Assembly: GCA_033977485.1 (NCBI GenBank)
Contig: CM066991.1
Span: 130,219,999 to 130,283,998, forward strand
DNA: 64,000 nt
Reading direction: 5' to 3'
Source of the DNA: Hydrangea macrophylla
Taxonomy: Eukaryota > Streptophyta > Magnoliopsida > Cornales > Hydrangeaceae
The notes under the pieces are model-generated. The model saw only the letters and a list, made by a program, of their open reading frames with translations. It was not told where the DNA came from and made no database searches. Shown one piece after another: positions 43,071 through 55,982 of this stretch. A program made the translations under genes and the position numbers. How positions within the stretch are numbered: position 1 is the first letter of the stretch; each line of letters begins with the position of its first letter.

Positions 43071-44736
43071 CATCATTGTTGTTTTTTCAGAATTGTAATT
43101 GTTGTTTGTGTAGTTGACAAAAGTAAGGAAAACCAAAAGCATGATATCGAATCTGCCGTTTAGACTTGTCATGTAGTGGGTAGAAATATCAGAACAAAAG
43201 TGTTTCAATTTCTTCAATTATGTTGTAATATTAACTTCAAATCTGATTGAATATCATAAGAATATATAAATGAGTTTGGTATTTGATCTATTGGCTAAGA
43301 TAAAAATATAAAAATCTGAAACAATATGGAGTTGACATATTCATTAAACATGTGTAAAATATAGCTATCTCTATATATTTCTATTCGGGCAGCACAAGTT
43401 GTGCTCTATTAGGAATTCTGTTTTCTATAAGCAAAATAGCTCTATTTTATGACCATCATTTAATTGCATATATAAGTTAACATAATTTTGTAACAAGTAT
43501 GCCACATATATAAGTCATCTCCCCTACATAGAAACCCAATTAATTTTACCAAACGACCTTTCCTTCTAAATTATGAAATGAAATAATATATCCAGATCGA
43601 CTACGTGAAATTAGAATATGGATTAATTACAATGGCTAATGTGTTTCTCTATAGTTTTTTTTTTTATTTTTTTTTTATTTTTAATATTGTTAGCTTATAA
43701 GGAATAAGAGAAATTAAAGTAGCAAGTAAATTCTTTTATTTGAAAAATGAAACTAATTCGGAAAATTAAGAAAAACTTGAGATTTTACGGATGATCAGAT
43801 ATTGTAATACTCCAGTTTGCAACAAGGTAAGCCAAACGTAGCATTAAGATCACTCAAAATTAAAGACAGATTAGACTTGAGCTACAGAAATCATCACTTT
43901 GAGTTGTCTTAGAGTTGATTAGATTAAGTTGAAATTAAGAAAGTAAATCAAAAAAGCTGCCCTCTTGTAAGCTATTCATTTTTATGACTTTTTCAGTTAT
44001 AAGGTGGATTCACGTGCATTTGGTAATTTGGATATATATATATATATATATGCATGTACCGAGTAACAATGATTACTAGTAGTATGATAAAGATGTGTGT
44101 GTTCATTGTTTAGAAAATATATCAGAGACTATCTTGAGCAAGAATGGCATCATTAGATAGTCCATTTTTCCACCTTCTTTTAATAAAGCAAAGCTTTTGT
44201 TAAAACTGTCTCTTAATTAATTGTCCTTCCATCCCAGATCAAATTCTTCAATCCTACGCCATTTCTAGTACTAGTGTTGATTACTTTAACTTTCCAGAAC
44301 TGTTTATTATTATTTTTTAATAAATTTTGAGACTTCTGTAACCACAAAAAGAAAGATTATTTACTCCCTAATTAACTTTTGAATATGTATGATGAAAGGG
44401 ACAAGTTTGACTTAAAGAATAGACTTTAATTGATGCAATAATAAAAATAGTTTTACTTATTAACTAAGTATTTAAAATCAAACTTAAACCATACACTTGT
44501 CCAATGTCAAAATTTTCAAGCATACACTTTGTTTTTGAACAGATCTAGTTGCTCTTCTTTTGATGCTTTCTTGGTTTGTATTCCAAAACTCAAGAAAAAA
44601 AAAAAAAAAAAAGGTTTGAAAAGTTCACAGAAAAGAAGGAAAAGAAGGAGTAATTGATGGTAATCTATGTGCAACACTCCAGTTTTTCAAATTAGTAGTA
44701 ATTACTTTGTCCAAGAAAACAAGAGTACTAATAGTC
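43071..44736. other. AT-rich intergenic DNA, no gene seen
   Basis: Anonymous sequence with a T-rich run (about 43658-43681), (TA)n at 44034-44052 and an A-run (about 44596-44613). I see no domain, terminal repeats or RNA gene. Confidence 0.5.
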
Positions 44737-44744
44737 TAATACTA

Positions 44745-46894
44745 TGTCACAGCCCGGTCTCACATTAGCGGAACCGGAGTCCGTGGCACGCCACCGTGGC
44801 TAAACCAATTCATTAACGTTCCCAAAATTAGGTTTGAAGAACACACGTAGCGGAAAAACAAAACATATTTTCAAAAGCAGAAGTTCAGTCGACTGCTCAG
44901 TCGACGGAAGAAGGCAGGGAGTTTTTAAAAGGGTTTAATAGCAATTTCAGTCGACTGAGACTAGGGGTCAGTCGACTGGGGCTTCCAGCTTTCAGTCGAC
45001 TGAATCAGGGACCAGTCGACTGAATCAAGCAGAATCAAAATAAACACATTAACTTACAGAGGTCCAGTCGACTGAGGCGGGGCCCAGTCGACTGAGGCGG
45101 GGCCCAGTCGACTGCTTTTGCTATAATAAGAAGCAGTAGCTAACAGATACAAGGATCCAGTCGACTGAAGCAGGGATCAGTCGACTGCTCCCCTGACAGC
45201 AGCACATTCTGCAGCAATTCAAGTTTTAAAAGCTTTCTAACTTTCACCAATGATCAACCACTCAATCCAAACTCAACCCAAAGTGATCATAGCTGTATTA
45301 AAACATTTCTAAAGCAGGATTATAACATGTTACTAACTATTACAACGGTTTAAAATCCATTCTAACATACCAAATTAAACATGGGTTAAAACAACCAATT
45401 TCTTATTACAACATTCCTATTATCCCAAAAATACAAGATTATCATTCAAGTTGCCTTCCAAGCGAACTCCCGACCCACGTACTCACTTCTGCGATTCCTC
45501 GCCAGCATTAACACCTGAAATGGTTATTTGAATAACCACACATATTTCGATTTGTTTAAGCTAAAGCTTAGTGAATAAAACAACATATGCACATGAATGA
45601 TAAACATGTCCGCATTCACATCTCTACATTTCATACTAGTCGCCGGAGACTCACGTGCCCGTCCATATTCCCAATCCGCGACTCCTCGCCAATAAGTCCA
45701 CGCGAAAGGGTAAGACCCACGATTCTTCTCTTCAATCGTGCAACCTTAATGCCTATATCGGCTCCACAAAATGGCACGGTGACCACGTGCTCCTTCTGAC
45801 CCAAATAAGCAACTTAACATGCTCAAATACATATCACCATACTCGCGGTAATCAAAACATATCACCATGCTATTGGGCCTACTTATCAATATAAATGCCC
45901 AATATGAACTATACCAGATATCTCTATGAATTAATACATGCTATTCAAATATAACATGAATACATGCCAAGAAATCATTCCAAAACATAGTTGAATCACT
46001 CACCTCCAAATAACGCTCCTATAATTCAATCTGAAGAAAACCCGTGCACAAAGAACGTGCAGAAGTCCGTCTAGTACAATTCCTATGGATCAGAATTCCA
46101 TTTATCAACTTTTATGAAAAATTCTAGAAAATAACTTTTCAGAAAACTTAACCAAACAGGCCCTAATAGGTATCAAAACGAAACTCTTACCTTGAGGAGC
46201 TCGAATATGAAATCTGGGAGAAAACAGACTGACAAAAGGTCGTCGTTTGGCGTCGCAAAGCTTGAACCAACTAAATCTCCCTCTAGCCCCCTTTTGGCCT
46301 CCTTTTAGAATTAGGTCAAGAACTTATGAAAAACCTAAAGTCATCACTTCCTATATATAGGCAAGACTATTGAGAATTTACGTTTACCTCCCCACGAATT
46401 TTCCAAACTCCTAATCAGTCTCTGGAACTTTCTATACAGCTAATTCATAGCTTTGCGAGTGAAAACTCAAAATTATACAAGTTTTCGACTAAGTTTCGTT
46501 TGGTCGCTAAAACGCGAATTTCTACATGACGTTTCCGAAGTTGCTAATTAGCCTAACAAATTAATAGCGTGTTCATTCGTTCTCACCAGGATACTAAATC
46601 TAACAACAGAAATATATTCTAAGCCAGAAAATAATACAGATATTGCAATACACAGGTAAACATTTATTTTCAGATAAACATTTAAAATGTTCCACAGTGA
46701 CCGTCTCACACTCGGAGAGACTTCACAAACAATAAATCCTCAATCACAACCGTTTCAAAGGGTTCTCTAATACAGATACCCAAATCAACTCGTGAGTCAA
46801 AACTCACTCAAACATGTGTCATAAGACACGCCACATCACATTATCATGCATGACAATATAATGCAAATGAAATAACACAAATGTGGGTGTTATA
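44745..46894 (-). mobile_element. Solo LTR, family B
   Basis: The reverse complement of the B LTR at 12122-22719: minus-strand start TATAACACCCAC (46894), end GGGCTGTGACA (44745), 2150 bp. It is flanked by TACTA at 44740-44744 and 46895-46899, a perfect 5-bp target duplication. This fixes the unusual TA...CA termini. It contains TATA-like CTATATATAG (46351-46360), donor AAG|GTAAGA (GT at 46189-46190, minus strand), acceptor TTTCAG|GT (45515-45516) and a palindrome array at 44887-45190. No internal sequence remains. Confidence 0.9.
44887..45190 (-). repeat. Palindrome array in B solo LTR
   Basis: Eleven or twelve CAGTCGACTG copies in about 300 bp, including a local duplication of a 20-bp unit 'cagtcgactgaggcggggcc'. 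Same position relative to the LTR 3' end as the arrays in the A elements. Confidence 0.9.
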
Positions 46895-47008
46895 TACTAT
46901 GCTTCCCATGACCCCGTTCTAAATAATGTGGTAGTAGAGTCCTCTAATCAAATTCAGTGATCTCATTGCTACATCATTTGAGATGGAAATTTAGGAAGCA
47001 TAGCATTA

Positions 47009-47699
47009 CTGAGTAAATAATTAATGTTGTCCATTTGGCCCCATTTATTTTGCATGACTAAGAAAGGATTAGAGGGAATATTGAAGTATTAATTCGTTTT
47101 ATTTAATTGAAGTAGTTCGGCGTTTGGGTTGTTCATCACATACAGGACTAATAGTTCTTTTAATTGAATAGTCTGGTGTTTGACGCAGCAATTCTGCTTG
47201 GGACTATTTGTCTATTTTAAAAGAACAGTTCCCCATACGGGAGACTAAATTATACCATGGGGATATAGTTTCATTAGTCCTGTGACTATCAATTAAAGAG
47301 ACTATTTGAGATATATATATATATATATTCAATTAAATGAAATAATTATCCAGATCATGGCAAAACATGCAAACATTGGGAAAAAAAAGTAGTACTTCTG
47401 TTGCTACAAGCATGGTCATGGTAGAGAATATTTTTTACATCGACTTGGGCTGCCATTGCAGAATGATTAAAGAGTAGAAACTTACAAAATCATATATTAG
47501 ATACACATAAATTATATGTTGATTCAACCTTTACATAAACTTTTTCCGTGTCTCTATTTGGTTTGAAGATTAAAATAATTAAGAAAAGAAAAAGAAAAGC
47601 AAACGACTTTCTATTTCACGTATTTCGTCACCAGTGAAAATAAGCGGAAAAGATCTATATGAAAAGTTAGAGAGAAATTTATCGATTGTAGAGATCCCA
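47009..47699. other. AT-rich intergenic DNA, no gene seen
   Basis: It contains a short inverted pattern around 'aggactaatagttctttt...aaaagaacagt' (47153-47230) and (AT)n at 47312-47328. No coding signature is visible. Confidence 0.4.
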
Positions 47700-50600
47700 T
47701 TTTGTCGGCTATAAGATTTATGAGACCTATAGCTTAGTGGTTCACAATGACTCAAAAGGATTCATGGAAGTTAGTTCTATCTCTCAAAATACTCAGAATG
47801 ACCAAAATACCCCTGAAAGTCCAAACACTCACACATTTGGATCGAAAGTTCTGAAAACATGCTACGTCATAAAAAGTACTAAAAATGAGTTTGAAGCAAA
47901 ATCAGATGAAATCGTTAGCTCCGAGAGACCCCCAGAAGTTCCCGAAAAGTCGCTGTTGACCGGTTTGACCCAAGTTTGACTATGTTTGACCAAGGTTTGA
48001 CCGAAAACGTCCAAATTCGTCGAAAAGTTCCAAGATCATTCTAGATCATGTGAAAAGTACTAAAATGAGTTTTAAAAGAAAATCGGACGAACACGTCAGC
48101 TCCTGAGAGCTCCTAGAGGTTCCCAGAACTTCTTGGAGATCCTAGGTTTGATCGATTTGACATAAAAGTTGACTTTGAAATCGGAGAGCCGTGTTATTTT
48201 TCAAACATTTTTCATGGATACCAGAGGTCAATAGCTTTTCAACGACATATCGCACATAATTTCTGAATTCAAAACGAATTTATTATGGAGTTCCGAAGGT
48301 GAAAAAGACAATCAAATCGACTTTTATCGCAAATATAGCAAAACTTTTCAAAGTGACCTGAATCCGAACTATTTTTATGAAAAGTAGACTCCATTATCTT
48401 TCTAATGGTATATCACAAGCTCAATTTGGAGTTCGTATGCATTTTTTATGAATTTCGGATGAAATTGGGCCTTTTTCGCGAATACCGGAATCTCTGGGGG
48501 CCTAAACGTAATTTTTTGGGCATCTGAGGAGCAGTACCGCAGCGGCACTCAACCCCCGTTGAAGCCATTTTTGTAATTTATTTTGGGGATCCAAATTGAA
48601 TAATTGAAAGCCAAAATGACGTAGTTTCTTGTTCACAGATATTTGGGACTAATGGGAGCACTTTCTAAATTCCAAAATCACCCCCAAATTGGCCCATATA
48701 ACCCCTTTGCTCTTCATTTTGGGGGAGCCAAGTGCAAAGCTTGGAAAAGTTGTAGAGAGAATGAGAGATATGCTTAGAGTTAGAAGTGAGAAATGGAGCT
48801 TCCTCTACTGATTTTCTATAGAAAGTGAGTTTTAAACTCAAGTTCTTCCATTATTCTTCTATATATTTCACATCCAAACCCCCCCCCCCCCCCCCACAAC
48901 CAACATTCTTGAGCAATCTTGAGTTAGGAAGCTACTTCAATGTCCAAATGTCAATATATATGAGTGAAACACCAAGTTACAAGTCTAATATCTCAATGAT
49001 CATCATCTATTGATTGCTTATTTGATTGTTTATACATTATGTTCATCTCTTCTCACCTCATTTCTTTTTTATTTTTCTTTGATTACTTACATGTTTATCA
49101 TCATCTAGATAACATATTGTATGAGAAGAGTGAATCCTTATGGATAGTAGCTCTTGACCTCAAAGACATGTTTGATGGATGATGATTCTAACTTCAATAC
49201 ATTCATATGTATTATTGAAGTCATATTCTCAAACAAAACTTTGTTTGTGCAAACAATATTGGGAGTTCATGATGATGAGTTTGATGTTGATTTCTTAAGT
49301 GGTCTTAATCCCCTTTTTGTGCTGAAAATGTACTTTCAAAACCCCTCTAAAAACCCCAATATTTGGATTCCAAGAAACAAGTCTTGTTTTTTTACCAAAA
49401 TCCTCAAAATAGTGCATGATCTGAGTTCAAAGATTTCTCTAGAACTCAATACTATAAAGGTGATTACAAGGCCACTTGGAAAGTCTTCCTAACTCATTAT
49501 AGAACACCCATGATTTTTGGCTTGGCTTGAAAACACTTGGAAGGGTTCCATTTTGGTCCAAACATTTCTTCCATATATTCTGCTTTTGCTTTCACAGTAG
49601 CTAGGTTGACTTTCAACTTGTCTTTCAGAAAACTTTTCCAAAACGAGTGATCCCAACTCATTTTTCCTTTAAACTTCAGTGTCTTAGGGAACTTTCTGAA
49701 TAATATGGGCCTCTAGATGTTTTGTTTTCATTTTCGAAGATTTTTCAACATTTCAGTCGACAGTACGGACTCTATTTCTGAGCAACCTTTCTTGTTCATA
49801 TGATTTCTCTCAATTTGTAATAGTTATTGTAATTTGGCTTTTTGATATGTGTTCTAGACACAATAAATATGATCTCCATAAAAAATCATGAACTACAAAC
49901 ATTTCTAACCCCACTTTTCGATTTTCACAAGATCAACTCACTGTTCTGTCCACTATTCACAGCAAGCATACTTTTACTTTCATTCTTTGATTTGATGCTC
50001 ACATGCACTCCAAATTAGTTCATATCTTAGAAAGTAGTCCATACTACATTTGTACATATCCTATGATGATTTATTTTATGCATTCATGCATACTCTAGAC
50101 TTCTAAGCCACTTTAGAAAGTTCATGTACACAAATACACTACAACCTTTGCACATTTTAGGATCATACATTGCATCCATGCAAGATTTGGGATTTTTGTG
50201 ACTCCTAATCTAAGAAGATTATAAGGAATGAACTTGATCACATGTTCATACTTTTCCTCGATCTAATCTTCCTTTCTCATTCGTCCCGGGGATTGAGAGA
50301 TCTTCTTTTCTCAATATTAACATGCATTATACTAGCTTGCTAAGCATATTTTGATATCTTTGATTATTTGTTTTGAGAATAACTCATGTCCCCCTTTAGG
50401 TTAGGAAAACTTGATTACTTGATATGTGATTAGACGATTTTTCCTAGGTTCTTTTGTGTGATCTTTCACCTTTGCATTGTGTGATATTTGGCTTAGATCT
50501 TATGAATGACATATTATCTTTAGATCTTCCATTTCAAGATTCTTATGTGATGTAATATACTATCATAGTATTAATTGTCGAACCAAACATAGTATAAGAT

Positions 50601-50810
50601 GATTATTTGGATGCTAATTGAGACCCGTCGAGAGACGGGGCGAGTTGAGGGTGTTATAGTCGCGAAAAAGCTCCTTCCTCTCTCGTACCAAAACCCTGAA
50701 CCAAGTTCTTTGGTTATGAAGGACCGATGCCCTTTATCCGTTTGGGTGCGTCAAAATTAGGTTTCTTGGTTCCTTAAAAACCAATTGGAGACTCTGTATC
50801 TGCTTTCAAC
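47700..50810 (+). repeat. Decayed Tat-like LTR or leader block (tentative)
   Basis: No protein domain is visible, but the 3' part looks like the end of the Tat-like LTR at 61860-62180. 'gacggggcgagttgagggtg' followed by 'ccttcctctc' near 50635-50685 parallels 'cgagggtgcttaataccttccctcg' at about 62010. AATTGGAGACTCTG at 50784-50797 parallels the GGTGGCGACTCTG string at 62171-62183. A 17-C run lies at 48879-48895. The left boundary and any partner LTR are unknown, so this is a remnant call only. Confidence 0.35.
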
Positions 50811-51942
50811 AAACCTCTTGTTTTCTTTCAAATCAATTTCAAACAAACTGAACAAGAGTGGGCGACCGATTCCGCGTGTCCACATCGATTAGCATGTAAC
50901 AGGAGACCTATTTGATTACTATAACTTTTGCTTCTGCAATTCAATAGCAAAATAATACTTTAGGATAAAAGCCAGTCACAAATTTCTCTGATTGATTCAT
51001 ATTGTTTGTAATTGAAATTAAAAATTAATTAATCTGTTTACCAAACTGTTTCATTTGAACTTTTGGTGATCCACTTCCATAACTGCTTATATGCTTCAAA
51101 AGTTGTTGCAAAACCGACATTTGATTTATTTTAAGACAGAAAAAATGTTTTAACTCCCGTTTCCTTTAAAATAACACAATGATTTTCTAACTTAATTAGT
51201 TTTCAACCAAAGTGAAAGTTGATCCACTTTCAATCATAGAGAAATAACTTCATAATTCTTATTGAAAGTGTTATATATATATATATATGTTCCCACTATA
51301 TATCATAACGAGGAACAAATCCAAGTGAGTGTCTTACAAAAATGTCTAGGAAAAATTGGTGAAAATGTCATTAAGATAAGCTTATTGGGGATTAAGGACA
51401 ACTTAAACTAAACATTGGGGATAAGTCCTCCCAATGTCCATAGACCAAAATACTCTTATCTTCATCCTCTAACCCTAACCAAACCCTAGCCACCATTACC
51501 ATCACTCACACCACCTCCGACCACCACCCCTGACACCTTCGGCCACCACCCTCGCCATCTCCGGCGACCACCATCGTTTCACCTCTTGACCACCACTTTT
51601 TCGACATCCTACTACCATCCTCGCCACTCCTGACCACCCCCCACCACTCGACAGAATTCGGACAACCACCAATATCTCGACTAAAGATTGCCTTTTTACT
51701 TAACAAAATAATAAATAGTGAAATTTCATTTAAGATATTATCGTAAGAGAAATTTCAATTAACGTTGTTCACGTGAAATTTAACTTGATTTTTGAAAATT
51801 TTACAACTAATTTGCATACATGGTAATATGCATGTGCGATGATCATGAAATCGCCTTGTATGGTTGTTGGCGGAGATCGTGGGTTACCGGTGATGGCAAT
51901 GACATTTAGATCTAGATCTAGATCTAGATCTTGATCGATGAT
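50811..51942. other. Intergenic DNA with GGTGG-type minisatellite and GATCTA repeat
   Basis: (AT)n at about 51272-51288. At about 51490-51610 there is CCACC-rich sequence that mirrors the GGTGG-rich block at 52660-53015. (GATCTA)n at about 51908-51931. The open frames in the CCACC block follow the repeat and are not considered genes. Confidence 0.5.
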
Positions 51943-52653
51943 TAGGGTTGCTCACGAGTCGGGTGAGTCAGGTTTGGCCCTTATCCGCTCATCCATCTGA
52001 ATATAGTCGGATTTGTCCTCCTTCCACCCGTCATCCACTCGCTTTGTCGGCGACTCATCGGGTGAGTCGGGTCGAGTCGGGTGAAACCCGACTGTCTCAT
52101 TTGTCTCAATCAAGCATTTGCTTTACACATGACTTTGTCTACATTTTCATTTTTCTTTTTTTGCTTTGAATGTCTTTGTCTACATAGTCATGGGTTAAAC
52201 AAAGCCCTGACAAAAAAAAAATAATAATAAAAACATAGTCATGTGCTAGTTTGATGGTTTTAATGTTTTTTATATTTCCACTAGTGACATATATATTGAT
52301 ATAAGAATATAACATATATATTTTTAAAGACTATATAATACATAATACATATACTGATATAAGCATATTACATATATATATATATTAAAGACTATATAAT
52401 ACATAATGCATATATTGATATAAGCATATTACATATAAATTTTTAAAAAATTAAGTGTGTTTTGAGTTGGGTCGGGTGAATTGGGTTTTCACCCCCCTAG
52501 ACCCGTGACTCCACCCGACACTGTCGGGTTTCCACCCCCAAGACCCATGACTCCACTCACATTGTTTAAAAACAAAAAAAGAGGCTACGGGTGAGTCGGG
52601 TGGTCAGATGACTCGGATGAGTCGGGTGGGCGGGTGGATTTTGAGCAGCCCTA
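51943..52653. mobile_element. hAT-like non-autonomous TIR element
   Basis: The left end TAGGGTTGCTCACGAG and the reverse complement of the right end TAGGGCTGCTCAAAAT form the hAT-type terminus. Subterminal GGGTGAGTCGGGT motifs occur in both orientations. Flanks TCGATGAT and CTGGTGAT could be a degraded 8-bp target duplication. The interior (about 52285-52440) holds three AT-rich tandem units of about 65 bp. No transposase frame. Confidence 0.6.
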
Positions 52654-53040
52654 CTGGTGATGGGGGCGAGGGCTCCGGTGGTAGTTGCGGCGATTGCGAG
52701 GGCTCCGTGGTGGTGGTCGTGATGGTGGTGGCTATGGAAGGAGGAAGAGAGAAAAAGTTAGAGAGATAGAGAGAAGAGAGATGGTGGTGGTGGCTCTGGA
52801 GGCCAGAAGAGGAAAGGGAAAGTTAACAAGAGAGATGGTTATGGGGGCGATGGCTCCGGTGTCGGCGACGGTGGCGACGACTCTGATGGTAGTGGTCGCA
52901 ATGGTGGTGGCTATGGAGGGATGAGGAGAGAGAAAAAAAGAGAGATGGTGATGGTGGCTATGGAGGGAGGAGGAGAGGGAAAGTTAGAGAGAGAGAGAGA
53001 GAGAGGTGGTGGGGGTGATTTCCTAGGTTCCATGGGCAAT
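52654..53040 (+). repeat. GGTGG/GGCGA minisatellite
   Basis: Imperfect repeats of 'ggtggtggctatggaggga', 'gagagagatggtggtg' and 'gcgagggctccggtgg'. The mirrored CCACC block at about 51490-51610 suggests the hAT-like element split a longer palindromic or low-complexity region. The 79-codon frame through it reflects composition. Confidence 0.6.
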
Positions 53041-53195
53041 TTTGTCATTTAGAGAAAAATTTAAAATTTTAAAAGACTTTAGAAGGGAAAGTTAAAATTT
53101 TAGGAGACTTTAGGAGGGAAAATTTTTTAGAGTGTATTCATGTGTGAGTTTTTGTTTATGACTTGTCCTTTCTAATATCTAATGCTCAAATTAGT

Positions 53196-53198
<3 letters not shown>

Positions 53199-53234
<36 letters not shown>
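53199..53234. repeat. (GA)n microsatellite
   Basis: About 18 uninterrupted GA units. Confidence 0.95.
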
Positions 53235-53237
<3 letters not shown>

Positions 53238-53434
53238 AAGTACATATTTGCAGAAATGATATATTTTGGTCACTTGGCAGTTGGCACTTATTATTATTTG
53301 ATATTCCAAATCTATTTGTGGGTGTTATTTGATTGTCCATAGGTAGAGGTGTCAAACGGGCCGGACCCGATTTAAGTCTACATTAGACGTCAACCTCTCC
53401 ACATAGTCACATTTTTACACGTGCATTCAAAACC

Positions 53435-53690
53435 TTTCAAAATACGAAACGGCGCCGAAGGGATGCCCATTCTCACTTATCCTCTCCTTACATTTTAACA
53501 AGGATGGATACACTTTTTCAAAAAAAAAACTAAAAAACGGCGCCGGAAGGCTGCCAGACTTTTTCCCAACTCGTTCTCACCTTTTAAAGCAAGAATAAAA
53601 CTTCCCAAGGACAAATCCACTTTTCAAAGACATTTGGTGACGCCGAAAGGCTATCCAGATTCACCTCATACCTTGGGAACACACATCACA
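53435..53690 (+). repeat. Three diverged ~100-bp repeats
   Basis: Units carrying 'acggcgccgaagggatgccc', 'acggcgccggaaggctgcc' and 'gacgccgaaaggctatcc', each followed by 'cattctcac' or 'ttctcacctt'-type text. The same set occurs at about 62777-63032. Confidence 0.6.
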
Positions 53691-54934
53691 CTGGGGCACT
53701 ACTCTCCCATCTCTAACGAGTCACTGGGAGAAGAATCCCCATTTCTTTCCTTTGAAGCGACTTACTACCTATACTTCTTCCAACCTTCGCTACAGGTACA
53801 CTTCTGACAGAGGTCAACATGGGAAGCCTCTACACGCTCAGCCTACTCCCTGCATCACCAACTTCTCCACGGATCGAAAAAAAAAAAAAAAAAAAAACTT
53901 TGAATGGACAACCAGTCCAAACAACTCCGAATTCCGACTCCAAACATGTTCAAGCGTCAAACCTGAGCAGGATCGGGTGACAAAACCGAGGAGATCAAAT
54001 CCGAGCAGTACCAGTGCATTTGTGATTGTTCAAACCCTCAAGCTGCTGAACCAATAGGCACACTTCTACCCATATACACCCACAAGCTCTGGCCATGCCT
54101 AAAACGATTCTCGTGAAGGACCAACGCTCAACCCACTATCTCGAAACATTACTTCTCATCATATGCCACACAGGGGCAGTTTCTCCATACTATAGAATTT
54201 ATGCTTTGTCTGCTTTGCATAAGTACATACTTTCAAATAAAAAAAAAAAAAACACAAAAACAAAACTCATTCTTTGCATCATTCAATAAATGTCATCTGC
54301 TCTCATTCCTTAAATCTCATGAGTATGTTGGATATGACTGTCTTACTGCTTGTTGAATACGACGTAGACATCGTACGAGACTTTCGGACGTAACAAAGCT
54401 TTGTTCGATTCTACCTGAAAGTACGATCAACACAAGGTCATGCCGAGAAAAGACTCAAGTTCATAAATTGGCCATTTCATCCATTGACAATGCTCACTAT
54501 CTCAACCCGAATCAGATGACAAAAGTGCACTCAGTGCATATTCACAACCGCTTAATGTCATCCAAGTACATAAGGACAGAGCAAACAGACGACGGGCATG
54601 TAGGGACCAGAACACCTCAGTCCATTCTCATGATCATGACATACATCGACTGGGGCAGTCTTTGTCCCCACATCTCAGCAAAAGAGGTCATCACGATCAC
54701 TGCTGGCCCACATGAGGCCCCTCAATCCTGGTCAGGAAAGTTAATACTCATTCTCAGGATCTCTAACTTCAATGATGCATATATGTGATCTCTGAACCCG
54801 ACTCGACTTGTGTCAAAATGATTAGAGGCAATCATTTCAGCTATCTACACTACTTTCCCTCGTTAGCCCACTTGAGCCATACGATGATTTCTTTTTTAAA
54901 CCCCTGAGGATCACCCCCTAAACTGGGGCAATGC

Positions 54935-54968
<34 letters not shown>

Positions 54969-55692
54969 AACTCAATGCAAAGCCGGAGCAAATCCACAAA
55001 AGATACGATCCGACTTGGATATATACTTCAAACTGGGGAAAATCCCCCCAGTACATACTTTACTCAGCAATGACATACCCCACACTAGATTGGGATGAAA
55101 AACAAAAAAACAAAAAAAAAGAGAAAAATCAAAAGAAGGAAAGACGCAAGGCATAAGGTGATCTCAGGAATCTCAACCGACTTTTCAAAACAAACTTTGA
55201 GCCTTCATGCGATCCTTTCATTTCTCAACCCATGACCCTGGCCTACGTTACAACCCAGTAAAGTCCACTTTGATTGACATAAGCCTTGTTGGGTTCACTA
55301 AATCACATACTTGCATCATTCGAAACGACGGGGGTGCCACATACTTTCAAATCACAAGATACACTGAAGCGCAACAATCACATAACCGGATTCGGTGAAA
55401 ACCCGTGAGGGTGCCGAAGGTAAAAATGGTTTCAGAGAGAAGGAAAGCTCGAGAGAAATCAAATACTAAAAAACTGAGTCCTTCTGAAGGACGATCACTG
55501 GGGCACTGAGCCTACACAGTCAAATACTTTGTCTTCTAGTGCTTAACATGCGATAAGACAGTCAATATCCATTAACTCATGAGCATTCTTTCATAGATGA
55601 TAGATTCATGCATCATACTCTTGTAAATACGTATACTTTTCATGACATGACTTTCAAAATCCATTCATATCTTTCAGCATAGCAGACAATGC

Positions 55693-55830
55693 ATACTTTC
55701 TATAGCAGGGATAACTGGCCCAACTCCAAAAAGCCCAGCCACTGGCCCGACTTCGAAAAGCCTAATCACTGGACCAACATGTTTCCAAAGCCCAGCCACT
55801 GGCCCAACTTTCAAAAGCATCACCACTAAC
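55693..55830 (+). repeat. Short tandem repeats, about 35 bp
   Basis: About four units built on 'cccagccactggcccaactt'. They precede the main arrays of the 3' internal region. Confidence 0.65.
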
Positions 55831-55982
55831 TGAGCCATGATATCAACCCTTGCTCAGACTCGCCAACTTTACACTGATCCATCTGCTCGGATCCACATAT
55901 CAAATCGATCTTCTCCTCGGTAGATTGTCAAGAAATCTATCTCTCGCTCAGGTCTAACCGTTCATGCTCAAATCAGGAATCA

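Larger units (their letters stand above)
44737..47008. mobile_element. Short MITE split by the B solo LTR
   Basis: The left end TAATACTA (44737-44744) continues after the LTR as TACTATGCTTCC. The right end GGAAGCATAGCATTA (46994-47008) is its inverted counterpart (TAATRCTATGCTTCC). Without the LTR and one TACTA copy the element is 117 bp. The LTR thus landed inside the left terminal repeat. Confidence 0.6.

Noticed and set aside
47737..47979. 80-codon frame with a polar peptide
   Set aside because: It lies in a non-coding LTR-like block with no domain.
48879..48895. 17-base C run as a structural signal
   Set aside because: A single homopolymer, possibly with length error; no G-quadruplex-type multi-run pattern.
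52685..52924. 79-codon Gly/Val/Arg-rich frame
   Set aside because: It follows GGTGG minisatellite composition.
53752..54057. Repeated ~100-codon frame present in both Tat-like copies
   Set aside because: The frame is shared only because the copies are nearly identical. Its length changes with an internal A-run, and no domain is seen.
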